Positions 1 through 11,051 are shown, counted from the stretch's first letter. The stretch: DNA of 64,000 nucleotides from Corylus avellana (GCF_901000735.1 NC_081551.1:11757604-11821603), one strand, 5' to 3'. A program made the numbers and translations. Notes: generated from the sequence alone by a model not told the origin.

Positions 1-1540
1 GACTCGAATTTCATTTGGACACCCTCCGACATGATCGCTACGAAGATTTGAGCACGCTCGTAAATTTTCGGGCAAATCGGACGACGTTGTATTTTTTCAC
101 AACTAGGACCGAAACCCTAGGCCGAACAAAATGGTCAGAGGTGAGGCGAAATTGTTTGGCCCAACCCTTTACGGGCTTGTGCAGATCTTAGAGGCAATCA
201 TATCGCCGGGTGGCACGAACTGATTCTAGTTTGTTTGCCCCCCCCATTTTCAGTAACGAACGATAACTTTTTTTGAAAATAACAAGTGCCCCGATCCCGA
301 CCGGAACGACTCGAATTTCGTGTCGACACCCTCTGACATGATCGCCACGAAGAACTGAGCACGGTCGTAAATTTTCGGCAAATCGGACGACGTTGTATTT
401 TTTCACAACTAGGACCGAAACCCTAGGCCGAACAAAATGGTCAGAGGCGAGGCGAAATTGTTTGGCCCAACACTTTACGGGCTTGTGCAGATCTTCGAGG
501 CAATCATATCGCCGGGTGGCACGAAGTGATTCGAGTTCGTTTGCCCTCCCATTTTCAGTAACGAACGATAACTTTTTTTGAAAATAACAAGTGCCCCGGT
601 CCCGACCGGAAGACTCAAATTTCATTTCGACACCCTCCGACATGATCGCCACGAAGAATTGAGCACGCTCGTAAATTTTCGTGCAAATCGGACGACGTTG
701 TATTTTTTCACAAATAGGACCGAAACCCTAGGCCGAACAAAATGGTCAGAGGCGAGGCGAAATTGTTTGGCCCAACACTTTACGGGCTTGTGCAGATCTT
801 CGAGGGAATCATATCGCCGGGTGGCACGAAGTGATTCGAGTTCGTTTGCCCCCCCATTTTCAGTAACGAACGATAACTTTTTTTCAAAATAACAAGTGCC
901 CCGATCCCGACCGAAACGACTCGAATTTCGTGTCGACACCCTCCGACATGATCGCCACGAAGAACTGAGCACGCTCGTAAATTTTCGTGGAAATCGGACG
1001 ATGTTTTATTTTTTTACAACTAGGACCGAAACCCTAGGCCGAACAAAATGGTCAGAGGCGAGGCGAAATTGTTTGGCCCAACACTTTACGGGCTTGTGCA
1101 GATCTTCGAGGCAATCATATCGCCGGGTGGCACGAAGTGATTCGAGTTCGTTTGCCCTCCCATTTTCAGTAACGAACGATAACTTTTTTTGAAAATAACA
1201 AGTGCCCCGGTCCCGACCGGAAGACTCAAATTTCATTTCGACACCCTCCGACATGATCGCCACGAAGAATTGAGCACGCTCGTAAATTTTCGTGCAAATC
1301 GGACGACGTTGTATTTTTTCACAACTAGGACCGAAACCCTAGGCCGAACAAAATGGTCAGAGGCGAGGCAAAATTGTTTGGCCCAACACTTTACGGGCTT
1401 GTGCAGATCTTCGAGGCAATCATATCGAAGGGTGGCACGAGGTGATTCGAGTTCGTTTGCCCCCCATTTTCAGTAACGAACGATAACTTTTTTTGAAAAT
1501 AACAAGTGCCCCGGTCCCGACCGGAACGACTCGAATTTCA
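1..1540. repeat. Satellite array, ~306-bp inverted-dimer unit
   Basis: About five units are seen; the landmark CCCTCCGACATGATCGC recurs near 22, 329, 633, 939 and 1243, so the period is 304-307 bp. Neighbouring units alternate in type: the unit junctions near 290 and 900 match each other, as do those near 597 and 1207, giving a ~610-bp higher-order period. Each unit consists of a forward half and a second half that aligns, when reverse-complemented, to the forward half; both contain AACTCGAAT-like, ATGATTGCC(T/A)CGAAG and CCGTAAA blocks. Open frames of 60-150 codons on both strands follow from the repeat and are not genes. The array enters from the left edge and ends at an assembly gap. Confidence 0.9.
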
Positions 1541-1640
1541 NNNNNNNNNNNNNNNNNNNNNNNNNNNNNNNNNNNNNNNNNNNNNNNNNNNNNNNNNNNN
1601 NNNNNNNNNNNNNNNNNNNNNNNNNNNNNNNNNNNNNNNN
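1541..1640. other. Assembly gap (100 N)
   Basis: A run of exactly 100 N separates the 306-bp array from the diverged monomer array. The true size is unknown and the satellite is probably collapsed here. Confidence 0.99.
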
Positions 1641-3440
1641 CTCGAATCAATCGTGCAGCACATCTACATGATCGCCTAGAGGTTGTTAACGTGCCCGAAA
1701 TATTTAGTGCAAATCGGATAAAATCATTTTCATGTTCGCTCGGCCCCCAATTTTCACAAAATGACAAACATGCTTGCTAGAGGTTTGGTACCCCCGATTG
1801 GCAGGGAAACGAACTTTAATCACTTTGCGTAGCATGCTGAGACGATTGCCTCGAAGATGTTAGGGGTCATAGAAAATTTTGTGTAAATCGAAAAAAATCA
1901 TTTTCTAGTTAGCTCGCCTCCCCAATGTTCACACAAAGATGAAAATTCTTTCTAGAAGTCCTGTATCACCAATTCGGGGGCAAACTAACTCTAATCACTT
2001 CATGCAGCATGTCGACATGATCGCTTGGAAGTTCTTAATACACACATGGGAAATATTGTGTAAATCAGAGTCATTCTAGTTCTTCCGCCCTCTAATATAC
2101 ACTTAAGCACGGAAATTATTTTCATAGGTATGATACCCCGATAGGGATCAATCGAATTCGAATCAATTCGTACAACATGTCGACGTGACCGTCTCGAAGT
2201 TCTTAATGCGTAAGAAAAATATTGTCCAAATCGTAGAAAGTCATTTTCAAGTTCGCTCGCCTCACCAACATTCACAAAAAAACAAAAATTCTTTCTGGAA
2301 GTTCTATATCACCGATCGGAGGGTAAACTAACACGAATCACTTCGTGCAGCATGTTGACACGATTGCCTCGAAGTTCTTAATGTGCACCGAAAATTTTGT
2401 TTACATTGGAGAATTTTATTTTCCAGTTCACTCATCTCTCAATTTTCACGAAAGGATGAAAATTATTCCTAGAGGTTCGGTACCCCGATTAGGGGGCAAT
2501 CGAACTCGAATCAATTTGTGTAGTACGTTGGCAGCATCGTCTCGAAGTTTTTGATGTGCATGAAAAATTTCATCCGAATCGGACAAAGTTATTTTCAAGT
2601 TCTCTCGCTTCAACAACGTTCACAAAAAGACGAAAATTCTTTTTGGAAGTTTTGTGTCAGCAATTGTGGGTTAAACTAACTTGAATCACTTCATGCAGCG
2701 TATTGACACGATTGCCTCAAAGTTCTTAATGCGTACCGGAAATTTCATTTAAACTGGAGAAAATCATTTTCTAGTTCGCTCGTCTCTCATTTTTCACAAA
2801 GGACGAAAATTATTTCTAGAGGTTCAGTACCCTGATCGGGGGAGCAATCGAACTCGAATCAATTCGTGTAGCACGTTAACATGATCACCTGGAGGTTGTT
2901 AACGTACCCATAATATTTAGTGCAAATCGGATAAAGTCATTTTCATCTTTGCTCAGCCCTCAATTTTCACAAAATGATGAAAATACTTGCTAGAGGTTTG
3001 CTACCCCTAATCGACAAGGCAAACACAGTTTAATCATATCATGCAGCATGTCGAGACAATTTATCACCTCAAAAATGTTATGGGTCATAGAAAATTTTGT
3101 GTAAATCGAAAAAGTCATTTTCTAGTTCGCTCGCCTTCCCAATATTCACACAAAGATGAAAATTCTTTTCTAGAGTTCTGTATCACCGATCGGGGGGGCA
3201 AACTAACTCTAATCACTTCGTGCAGCATGTCAACACAATTGCCTCGAAGTTCTTAAGGTGCATGGAAAATTTCATGTTAATTGGAGTCATATTCCAGTTC
3301 TTTCACCCTTTAATATACACAAAATGACGAAAATTATTTCTATACGTATGGTACCATGATCGGGGGGCAATCGAACTCGAATCAATTCATGCAGCACGTC
3401 GATACGATGGTCTCGAAGTTCTTAACGTGCACGAAAAATT
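1641..3440 (+). repeat. Satellite array, ~170-bp direct monomers with higher-order structure
   Basis: Eleven diverged monomers all run in one direction. They are recognised by CTCGAATCAATTCGTGCAGC or its variant ACTCTAATCACTTCGTGCAG, followed by a GACATGATCGCCTCGAAG-like block and a GTGCAAATCGGA-like block. The two variants follow the order a-b-b-a-b-a-b, and the order restarts near 2850. Private markers recur about 1213-1218 bp apart: GGTTGTTAACGT at 1681 and 2894, GGGTCATAGAAAATTTTG near 1861 and 3079, CTAATATACAC near 2091 and 3309. The monomer is homologous to the forward half of the 306-bp unit. No gene is present. Confidence 0.85.
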
Positions 3441-3768
3441 AGCGGTTATTAACCACTTTTCCCTACCCCTAAAATCGCTAATGCCCTGCCTTAGGCGATT
3501 GTCGGTTATTAATAACTGCCTACCAAAGTGATTATGCGGTTAGTGATTAGCGGTTATAGACGCCTCACTTGAACACCCCTAATTGTGAGGCTATATTACA
3601 AATAATTATCAATTTATGGATCTTTTCATATTTTTCTCATTAAAAAAGGTTTTATTGGTCATGGTATAATGCTTTTGTTTGACCATGATTTTTTGTGGTA
3701 CTACTAAATACCTAAACATAAGAAATACATTTTTGCATGAAATGGAAACAAAAGGAGGCTTAGGTTGT
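3441..3768. repeat. Repeat-like fragment and AT-rich spacer
   Basis: 3430-3590 contains short repeated GCGGTTATTAA / GCGGTTAGTGATTAGCGGTTA blocks ending in TTGAACACCCCTAA, which looks like one end of a hAT-type element whose other end is not visible. 3600-3768 is AT-rich DNA with no recognisable feature up to the MULE target duplication. Confidence 0.3.
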
Positions 3769-3777
3769 GTTTGGCAA
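3769..3777. repeat. Left 9-bp target site duplication of MULE
   Basis: GTTTGGCAA immediately precedes the element and is repeated exactly at 11157-11165. A 9-bp duplication is the hallmark of Mutator-superfamily insertion. Its perfect state suggests a fairly recent event. Confidence 0.92.
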
Positions 3778-3860
3778 GGGTAATGCTATTCAGCAGCATT
3801 TCTTGCGGAAACTGTCCGCAAGAAATGCTGGTTAACCCAACCTGGGTTAACCAGCATTTT

Positions 3861-3864
<4 letters not shown>
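3778..3864 (+). repeat. MULE left terminal inverted repeat
   Basis: The 87 bp begin GGGTAATGCTATTCAGCAGC and match the right end exactly in reverse complement. Inside are two perfect hairpins: a 16-bp stem with a 5-nt loop (CAGCATTTCTTGCGGA - AACTG - complement) and a 12-bp stem with a 3-nt loop (CTGGTTAACCCA - ACC - complement). A 27-nt A tract follows at 3865-3891. Confidence 0.95.
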
Positions 3865-3891
<27 letters not shown>

Positions 3892-5180
3892 CGCGTGAAA
3901 GGACTAAAAGCAGGTTAGGTTTCAAAATTTTCAGTTTTTCCCCCAAAACGTTTCCTCTCCTCTCCCACGGTGCTCCTTCCCTCCCTTCATCTTCGGCCGC
4001 CGCCACTGAACGCCATCCATGCCACCACCGGTTAAGCCGACCATCCAAAACCGGTCACGTCACCAGCTCGAAATCCGGCCGAGCTCTACCCGCCACAACG
4101 ACCGGCGACGCCCACCACCCAAAAATCGGCAAGTCACCAGCTCGAAAATCCGGCCAAACGCCACCACCGGTAATTTTTCTCTCTTATTATCTGGTTTTTC
4201 TCTTGTTTTGGGGAATAGAATCCTGGTTATCATGCTGATTTCGGAAAGCAACCGAGGCTTTCTTGTTGTAGTTTTTTGTTTCTATTTGTTCCTGGTTTAA
4301 CACATTTCATAAATTTCTTATCGAAGCAAAAGCAGCGCCGACCCGAACCAATTTCTCTCTCTTTCCCAAATCGCAGGCCACCACGAAGCAGCAGCGCCGG
4401 CCATCCAAAAATTGGCTGGCCAAACACTACCCTAATGGGTAAGAATTTTTGGGTACATTTTGTTTTAATTTTGTGATTTCTTTACTATTTTGATGGAATT
4501 TGGATGAATGATTTTCGGATGGAAGGTTGATTTTTGTTGAGTCCTAATTTCCTTGGTCAATGTGTTGAATTTTTTGGGAATTTCTCTGTTTAAGCCGAAT
4601 GGATTTGGGAGAAGCTTTCTTCGGTTATTCTTTGGTTTTATTTGGACAAGATCAATCTGCTTCTCTTCTCAATGGAATTTGTGTTTTGTGGAACAATAAA
4701 AATTGCTTTGTGCTGTGATTTAGGCTTCTACCTCTCCTTCCTAAATTGAAAATTTCTAATGAGTTTGTTGCGATTGCTACTATATATGTTTTGATTTTTT
4801 GGTTTCGGTTTTGGTTTTATTTTAAGAACACAAAATCAAAACAGCACAGAAAAATCAAAACAGCTATATGTGTTTTGATTTTTTTGTTCACAAATGAAGA
4901 TTGAAACTAGATATGTTAGGAGGAATACAATGAAAAATAAATTTCAAATTATGTAAGTGATTTATTTTAACTTACCTAGCTCCAAGTTCTTATGGTCAGC
5001 CACACGTAGTAACTTTGATCTTCTCAATCAAAAGAATGAAAAACATTGTTGATATAATATTTCTATTGAGCTGAAATCTATAAGTTTTTGCCCTTGCAGG
5101 CATTGTTGATCAACTTCCAAAGATGGCCATTGTTCTATTAATTGATGAAGGCACAATTGCTAATCATTGCTAGCTTTGTG
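3892..5180 (+). other. MULE left arm: GC-rich leader-like segment with possible small spliced ORF
   Basis: 3900-4190 is GC-rich and 5'UTR-like: pyrimidine-rich, then CCACCACCGG repeats and a donor-like CCGGTAATTT. A plausible exon follows at 4369-4438 (acceptor TCGCAG, donor ATGG|GTAAGA). It joins across an intron to an acceptor at about 5099 (CCCTTGCAG). ATG G + GC ATT then reads 25 codons (start MGIVDQLPKMAIVLL) to TAG at about 5171. No protein family is recognised. It could be a remnant of a captured host 5' end or of a second MULE gene; no product is claimed. Confidence 0.25.
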
Positions 5181-5242
5181 ACGATATAAGAGATTTTTTT
5201 ATGCTCATCAAGGATGCAATCATAGCAAAAGGCTTGTCAAGG

Positions 5243-5575
5243 ATATTGACGGCTTCATATTTTTATATAATTTTGTACCTTGTTGATTTAATTGATTGGT
5301 TTAATTGGATATTTGGGCGAAAGGATTTTTTGTATTGCTGAAGGGTTTGTCATTTATTGGTAATCCTGATAGCTTTAGGAGATGATTTTTTTGTATTGTT
5401 GAAGGATTTGAGAATTCCGACTTAATAATAATGGTTTCATATTTATTGTAATGTTGACGGCTTCATATTGTTATATAATTTTGTACTTTGTTGATTTAAT
5501 TGATTGGTTTAACTGGATATTGGTGGGAGATGATTTTGTATTGCTGAACGATTTGGCATTTCTTGGTAATCCTGA
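5243..5575 (+). repeat. Imperfect tandem duplication, ~210 bp, inside MULE
   Basis: The block starting TTGACGGCTTCATATT, followed by TTGTTGATTTAATTGATTGG and a TTGTATTGCTGAA / GGTAATCCTGA stretch, occurs from about 5243 and again from about 5453. It is non-coding and AT-rich. The rest of the left arm up to 7100 shows no recognisable feature apart from A/T runs. Confidence 0.6.
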
Positions 5576-7101
5576 CAAGATGCTTTTTCCTCGGTCTCAA
5601 AACTTGCTTCTTAAGCATTTAAGTTTAGAACAAGGTGTAAAATTTGATTGAGTGATTGTTGAATTGGAGATGGCACAATTGTGTAGCATTTATATATGTA
5701 ATCATAATAGATAATACACACGTATATACATCCATCATGTTGCTGTCAAATTCAAAGACAATCTGCGTATTGATGGTTCAGAGCAAGTCCACCTCCTATC
5801 TGCAATCAAAATTGGCATGTAGCTTATTTTTTTCAAGCAGTAAAATGAAGTTTTTAGATGGCTGCTAAATTAACAATGGCCACTTTGGTAGAACTTACCC
5901 ATATGGGCTATAACTATGATTGTGGGAGAACCCTGTCAGCCATGTATTAAATGTATCTAGCTTCAAAATTTGTTGCACTGGACCTGTGAATTTTTGAAAG
6001 AAATTCAAGAGTTACAATTATTGTGTGTTAATTTCAATTTACTTAGAAGCTTGTCATCACCCCTTAATTCAGAAATATGTGGATGATCTATTGAACCTAA
6101 AACTTCTCCCTCTTTATGCATCAACAACCTTAGAAGATTTCACCAACTAATGCACCAGTGCTGGTGGGAGTTTGTGCTGAAGGCAATTTTGTCTACTTTT
6201 CTATACTTCTTTGCTGTCTTCTTGCTCACAGCTTAAGGACACCCGGGCTGCACTTCTCAGTTCCTCATGCATGCATCATCTATCTTAAAGCCTAGCATAC
6301 CACAATACCATTTGTCGCATTTTCATTTCCTTAATTCTCATTACAAAACAAGTATTACATAATTTCCAATACACAATACATATTAACACAAACTATTAAA
6401 ACAAAAAATCAACTTCAAGAAAGGTACATAATTTGTTTTTTTGTTCTATCATCCTCAAAGAGTTACAATAAGCAAAACACTAGGAACTATGACAGTTACT
6501 TGCAAAACCTTCCAGGTTTTCGCTTTTTTTTTTTTTTGCATGTATTTTATTTTTGACATAGCAAGAATCATATATATTGAAGGGAAAAACATTATAAGAA
6601 CCAGAATTATCCAAAACAAATTTACAAGGTAGATTACCAAAATTAAATCACCATCCGCCTCTACACAAAAATTTTCCATGGTGATCACCTAAAAAATAAA
6701 GACACTCCCAACACTAACCCCATCTTATATTACAAAATAAGTCGTGCTCTCCAACAATACTTGGAGCCTGTTGCACCTATGAATCATATAGAACTCAATA
6801 CCAATAATGAAAAGAAGGAAAAAGCTATAGTATACAGTAGAAAGATATTGCAAACAACCAACAGGCTGTCAACATTAATCTGAATACTAAACTGATAATA
6901 TTTAGAAGAAAGTACGACTACATCAACAGTAATTGAAGTCATTAGAACCACTAGTAACCTTCTCACTATCAACACCCAGAATCATTACACCACAAAAATG
7001 GCCAACTAGTCTATACAACACCAAAAAAGTGCCAAAAAAAAAAAAAAACCGGCGCAATAGCCCAAAAAAAAGCATTGTAGCTTGCATTCCTTCCATTATA
7101 A

Positions 7102-9864
7102 TTACCGTTCCAATAGCTCAGGTGGCCACATATCCTACAAAATTATGATCAAGATTTCAAATAACAAAATAAACCAAATCTCATGAAATAATTATTTATT
7201 TTTATTTTTAATACCTGAGTACTTGCACTCTCTTGAGTTTCAAAAACATCACAAGGAGCTTCAAATAAATACGAAACATCATCTCCATGGGAAGTCTTTA
7301 AGTAAGTAAATGTTTTACGTGGTGCAAAAAAAAAAAAAGTAAAAATGTTAAGAAATGCACAAAATGTTTTAATAATAATAATTAAACACTTGGGGAAGGA
7401 AAGTAAGTAACCTTATTTTTTCGTTTCCTTTGAATGGGATTAGTGTTACATGCCTCATTGTTTTTTCTTTGTGATTTCTTCATTGTCGCTTTTTCCACCG
7501 CAGACATCTTCCTTTTATGCGGTAACTTTCATCTTTTTTTAGCTACAATAGGACTATGAACCTCATCACCATCTACCGCCAACTCAACATTATCAATGGA
7601 CTCATTACATGTTAAAGATACACCTGGAAGTGCAAGAGAAGGTGGATTGGGTTCACAACTTGAAGCACGTAATTCCTTGGTCAACATATCAATATGCATC
7701 CAAACTTTTGTGTAGTGATCTACGTTTCTTGCAGCGACCTCTGCTAATGTATGCATACCTTTGCACAAGCTGTCATATCTTTGTACTTCGGGGTTAGCAC
7801 TCAAAGCATCAAAACTACATTTAATTAAAGTATATCTTCGCTTCACATCCTTCCTCCAACGGTCAAGATAATATTTGGGGGGCAAAGATGTAATGTTATG
7901 TGCACACAATAGAGCAAAGATGTGTCTGCATAAGATGCCTCTTGAGTCAAAGGAGTCACATGTGCATTTTACTTCAAATTCATCTCCATCTTCATTGAAG
8001 TAGACAACATATGGTACTACTTTCACGTATGCATCTTCAACTACTTCATTTTGAACTTTTACCTGTTCAGTCACTTGGTAGGTACAAATTGCACCCTCTT
8101 TAGTCAAAAGGGAGACAGTACAATAAATTCTGCTTATTATCTCATGCTGAACTTCTTTGAATTTGGTAATGGTGTAAACTTTTTCAAATTTTTCCTCAAA
8201 AGGATAGAAGGTTACACATGGAAGCTTAGTATTAAAAGACTTGAAATCTGCAAGACTCTCATTCTCAACCTTCTTCCACAAAGCAAGATCATATTGGTCA
8301 ACAAATTGCTTCAAAGTGGTAGACGGACGCACATAGCCATCGAAAAAGGCATTCATACTTTCACTCCGCTTTGTACTTCTCATACCAGCCCAAAACACAC
8401 CTTTCAGATATGCCGGTACCCAAAAAGCCCGCTCATTATATAACCGGCGCAACCAATCATGGTCCTTAAGGTCATAACTATCTAGTAGACTTTGCCATCC
8501 TACCTCAAAGTCACCACATGTTTGAGACTCATAAACACATTTATGTATGGCACTCTTAATGGCAGAATAATTTTTATATGATTTAAACTTGTCTGGAATT
8601 TTTTTCAAAATGTGCCATAGACAATATCTGTGTCGGGTTCCTGGGAAAACTCTTGCGATTGCATTTTTCATAGCCCGATCTTGATCTGTTATAATTGCAA
8701 TCGGCGCTCGGCCGTTCATGCAATTCAACCAGTTTTGAAACAACCATACAAAATTTTCTGTATCCTCACTAGATATTAATGCTGCCCCAAAAAGTATTGA
8801 CTGACCATGGTGGTTCACTCCCACAAACGGAGCAAATGGCATACCGTATTTGTTAGTCAAGTATGTCGTATCAAATGTCACGACATCCCCAAAACTTTCA
8901 AACGATGCCCTACTTCTTGCATCAATCCAAAACACATTTTTCAACCTAGAATCATCATCAGAATCAACTGCAAAGTAGAAACCACTATCGGTTGCTTGCA
9001 TCTTATTCAAATAGTCTAGAAGTGCTTTAGCACCTCCTTGGCCAAGCCGAATGTGTCTTTCCTTGTTAATAAAGTTTCTGCAATCTTTTTCTATAAAATG
9101 AAGATTCTCATACCCCCCAGCTTCAACAGCAAGAGAGTTAAAACTCTGACTTAGTCCAATCCCAGATATATCATTTACTATAATCTTTCTTCTCACGTTA
9201 GAATTCAAATTCCTATTGCATTTATAATATCTTCCCTTGTTTGGACTTAAATCATGATTGTGGTCACTAATTACACTAGTCACATACCATTTTGTTTCAA
9301 CCAACTTTGCATTCAATTTCGCCTTGCAATCCGTTTTTATTGTGGGATTTGGCCTATTTGTCGTGGGTTGTGGCTTGCCTTGACGCCCACATGCAAGGGT
9401 GACACGTGTCTCTTTTCCAGTGATTTTGTCTTTAGTAATTTTTTTGATTATCACCCCAAAACCTCTTTTCCGACTAAACCGCCTATAATATGAGAAAAGT
9501 TCGTCTATGGAGCTAAACGTCATACCTCGCTGAGGTTGCTCAACATTTTCGTCTTCACTTACGAGCTTCCACTCAGACTTGCCCTTGCCCTTGCCATTAT
9601 TGTTGTCCTCATCCCTTATAGTTTCATTTCCATCTACGACACACAAAAAAAAAAAAAAATAAACAAACAAACAAACAAACAAACCAAGATGCGTATATAA
9701 TAAAATTCAACAAAACATCATTCAACAAATGAAGCATAAAATGTACGAATGAGAGAAGAAGAGCCTAACAAACCATTTTCAAGGACAATTTCAGAGGGCA
9801 GATCATCACCAACACGAATATGTGTACGTAAGTTGTCATCTTCACATTCATTTTCCGAGTCCAT
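7102..9864 (-). CDS. FAR1-type MULE transposase, four exons, one late in-frame stop
   Basis: This is the transposase of the surrounding MULE, expected to bind the terminal repeats in the nucleus and cut and join DNA. Exons on the minus strand are 9864-9774 (ATG at 9864), 9633-7412, 7295-7215 and 7134-7102 (TAA); all junctions are GT-AG and in phase, giving about 808 codons. An N-terminal FAR1/WRKY-GCM1-like zinc domain is followed by a MULE transposase core with the catalytic-type blocks VVTFDTTYLTNKYG and ITDQDRAMKN and the CLWH motif. A SWIM zinc finger (CTCDSF...CRH) follows, then a lysine-rich tail (RKRKNK). A TGA at 7529-7531 interrupts exon 2 just after AKKR. The same frame stays open for 39 lysine-rich codons and splices cleanly to two more exons, so TGA probably replaced CGA. 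Ending at TGA remains possible. The continuous open frame up to 9682 runs into the intron; the first coding exon lies upstream. Confidence 0.85.
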
Positions 9865-10439
9865 CTAGTAGTTATTACAAGAAAAAATTCAAATTAGAAA
9901 CATGAACTCAAAGCATGAAAAACATGAACTCAATGGTCCAAAACCCTCCAAAATTAGCATTGAATCTTCGACCCAACTCCACAAAAAATGGAGCTCAAGT
10001 GCCCTCTTTGGTATGTTTTGCTTATGTTTTTGTTTTTGTTTTTTGTTTTTTTTTTTCTTTCACATTTTTCTTTTTGTGATTGGTTTTGGGTTTGTTCGTT
10101 AATGCTCTGATTGGTAGCTTAGAAAATCCATGGCTGAAAGATAAACAATTTTTTGGGTAGCGCGAATCCTTTTTTCTTATTTCTTGGTTCACATTCTAGA
10201 AGAGAAATTGGATTATAATCTTATGCTATTGCTTGGCTACAGAAGGGAAAGCAATTTCAAATTCATTTTTTAAAAGGCCGTAATCTTATGCTATTGTTCA
10301 GTTTAGGTACAGTTTTCGTTTGTTTTAAAAGGTCCCATTAAAAAAATTACATATTCTTTGCTTTGCATTCGTATGCACAATTGCATCCCATCATTGGTTT
10401 GGTAATTTTTATCTAATGACATTTAATCTGTTTTCTCAG
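9865..10439. other. MULE right arm between transposase and captured exon
   Basis: No gene is recognised. The DNA is AT-rich with T tracts (10020-10075) and resembles intron sequence leading into the ARGONAUTE exon acceptor (TTTTCTCAG). Part of it is probably intron captured together with that exon. Confidence 0.4.
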
Positions 10440-10513
10440 GCACTGTGGTTGATACTAAAATTTGTCATCCAACAGAATTTGATTTCTATCTATGCAGCCA
10501 TGCTGGTATTCAG
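10440..10513 (+). pseudogene. Captured ARGONAUTE PIWI-domain exon
   Basis: The exon starts after a good acceptor (TTTTCTCAG) and ends at a donor (CAG|GTAAAG). Read in the phase of plant ARGONAUTE genes it encodes [19 protein letters not shown] followed by HAGIQ, a near-invariant PIWI segment of the AGO1/AGO5/AGO10 clade; AGO2-type proteins differ here. Only this 74-bp exon and flanking intron-like DNA are present, so it cannot make a working ARGONAUTE. It lies on the plus strand, opposite to the transposase and inside the MULE, which is the pattern of transduplication by MULEs. Whether it is transcribed or yields small RNAs against its parent gene cannot be seen from sequence. Confidence 0.85.
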
Positions 10514-10734
10514 GTAAAGCTTTATACTTGGTTGCAGAGGATATAATATTCCAAAGACTTTTTAGTATGTAACTTGAAAATTGATGAATAGTGATGTAGT
10601 CCAAACATTTGAAGAGGAATCTTATCAAACACCTTTGTTCAATTGCTCATTTACACAAAATGCATTTGTCCCGCGGCACTTGATATATTTACTTTTTATA
10701 TGCTGAGAAAACTAGTTTCTTACCCGGGAAAAGG

Positions 10735-11051
10735 CCATGGAGGGCGGCGGCGCTGTTGCTTCGTGGTGGCCGGTGCACTGGATTGCGGCGGCCGGTGGTT
10801 TGGGAGAGAGGGAGAAACTGGGTTCAAGTTGACGCTCCATAAGTAACTGTGGTGGTTGGCGGCGCTTCGTAGCCAGTGAATAGTGTGGCCGGCGGTGGCG
10901 GACAGTGGTGGCAGCCGGTTGTGGTGGTGGGTGGGAGGAGGCGGGAGAAATTGAGAGAGATAGGGGCGGGAGATTTTGGGGGTAACAGTAAAAGTGGGAC
11001 TTTGGGGGGGTAATAGTGAAAGTGAAAGTGAACGTGTGCGTGTGAGTGTAG
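10735..11051. other. GC-rich right subterminal region of MULE
   Basis: A GGC/GGT-rich segment rises sharply above the AT-rich surroundings. The reverse complement of about 10750-10830 (TTTCTCCCTCTCTCCCAAA then GGCCACCACGAAGCAACAGC) resembles the left arm at about 4345-4405, an imperfect subterminal inverted repeat. An open frame at 10643-10846 is not convincing as a protein. Confidence 0.5.

Noticed and set aside
188..1476. Long open frames on both strands in the 306-bp array (up to 154 codons)
   Set aside because: They recur with the repeat period, exist on both strands and match no protein family; they are by-products of a repeat poor in stop codons.
1420..1780. Open frames crossing the N run
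   Set aside because: They include undefined residues from the assembly gap and cannot be supported.
1..3440. CRISPR-like array
   Set aside because: Repeats are 170-306 bp, contiguous and without short unique spacers; this is plant satellite DNA.
4019..4300. 93-codon ORF starting MPPPVKPT in the MULE left arm
   Set aside because: Composition-driven in a GC-rich leader with a likely splice donor inside; no family resemblance. Described only as a leader-like segment.
8051..8443. 130-codon plus-strand ORF within the transposase
   Set aside because: Antisense shadow of a clear minus-strand coding exon.
9634..9682. N-terminal extension of the transposase (MFVCLFVYFFFFLC...)
   Set aside because: It reads through an intron: a good acceptor ends at 9634 and an in-phase first exon with ATG lies at 9864-9774.
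10643..10846. 67-codon ORF with GGRRRC-type text
   Set aside because: Low-complexity GGC/GGT-rich subterminal MULE DNA, not a convincing protein.
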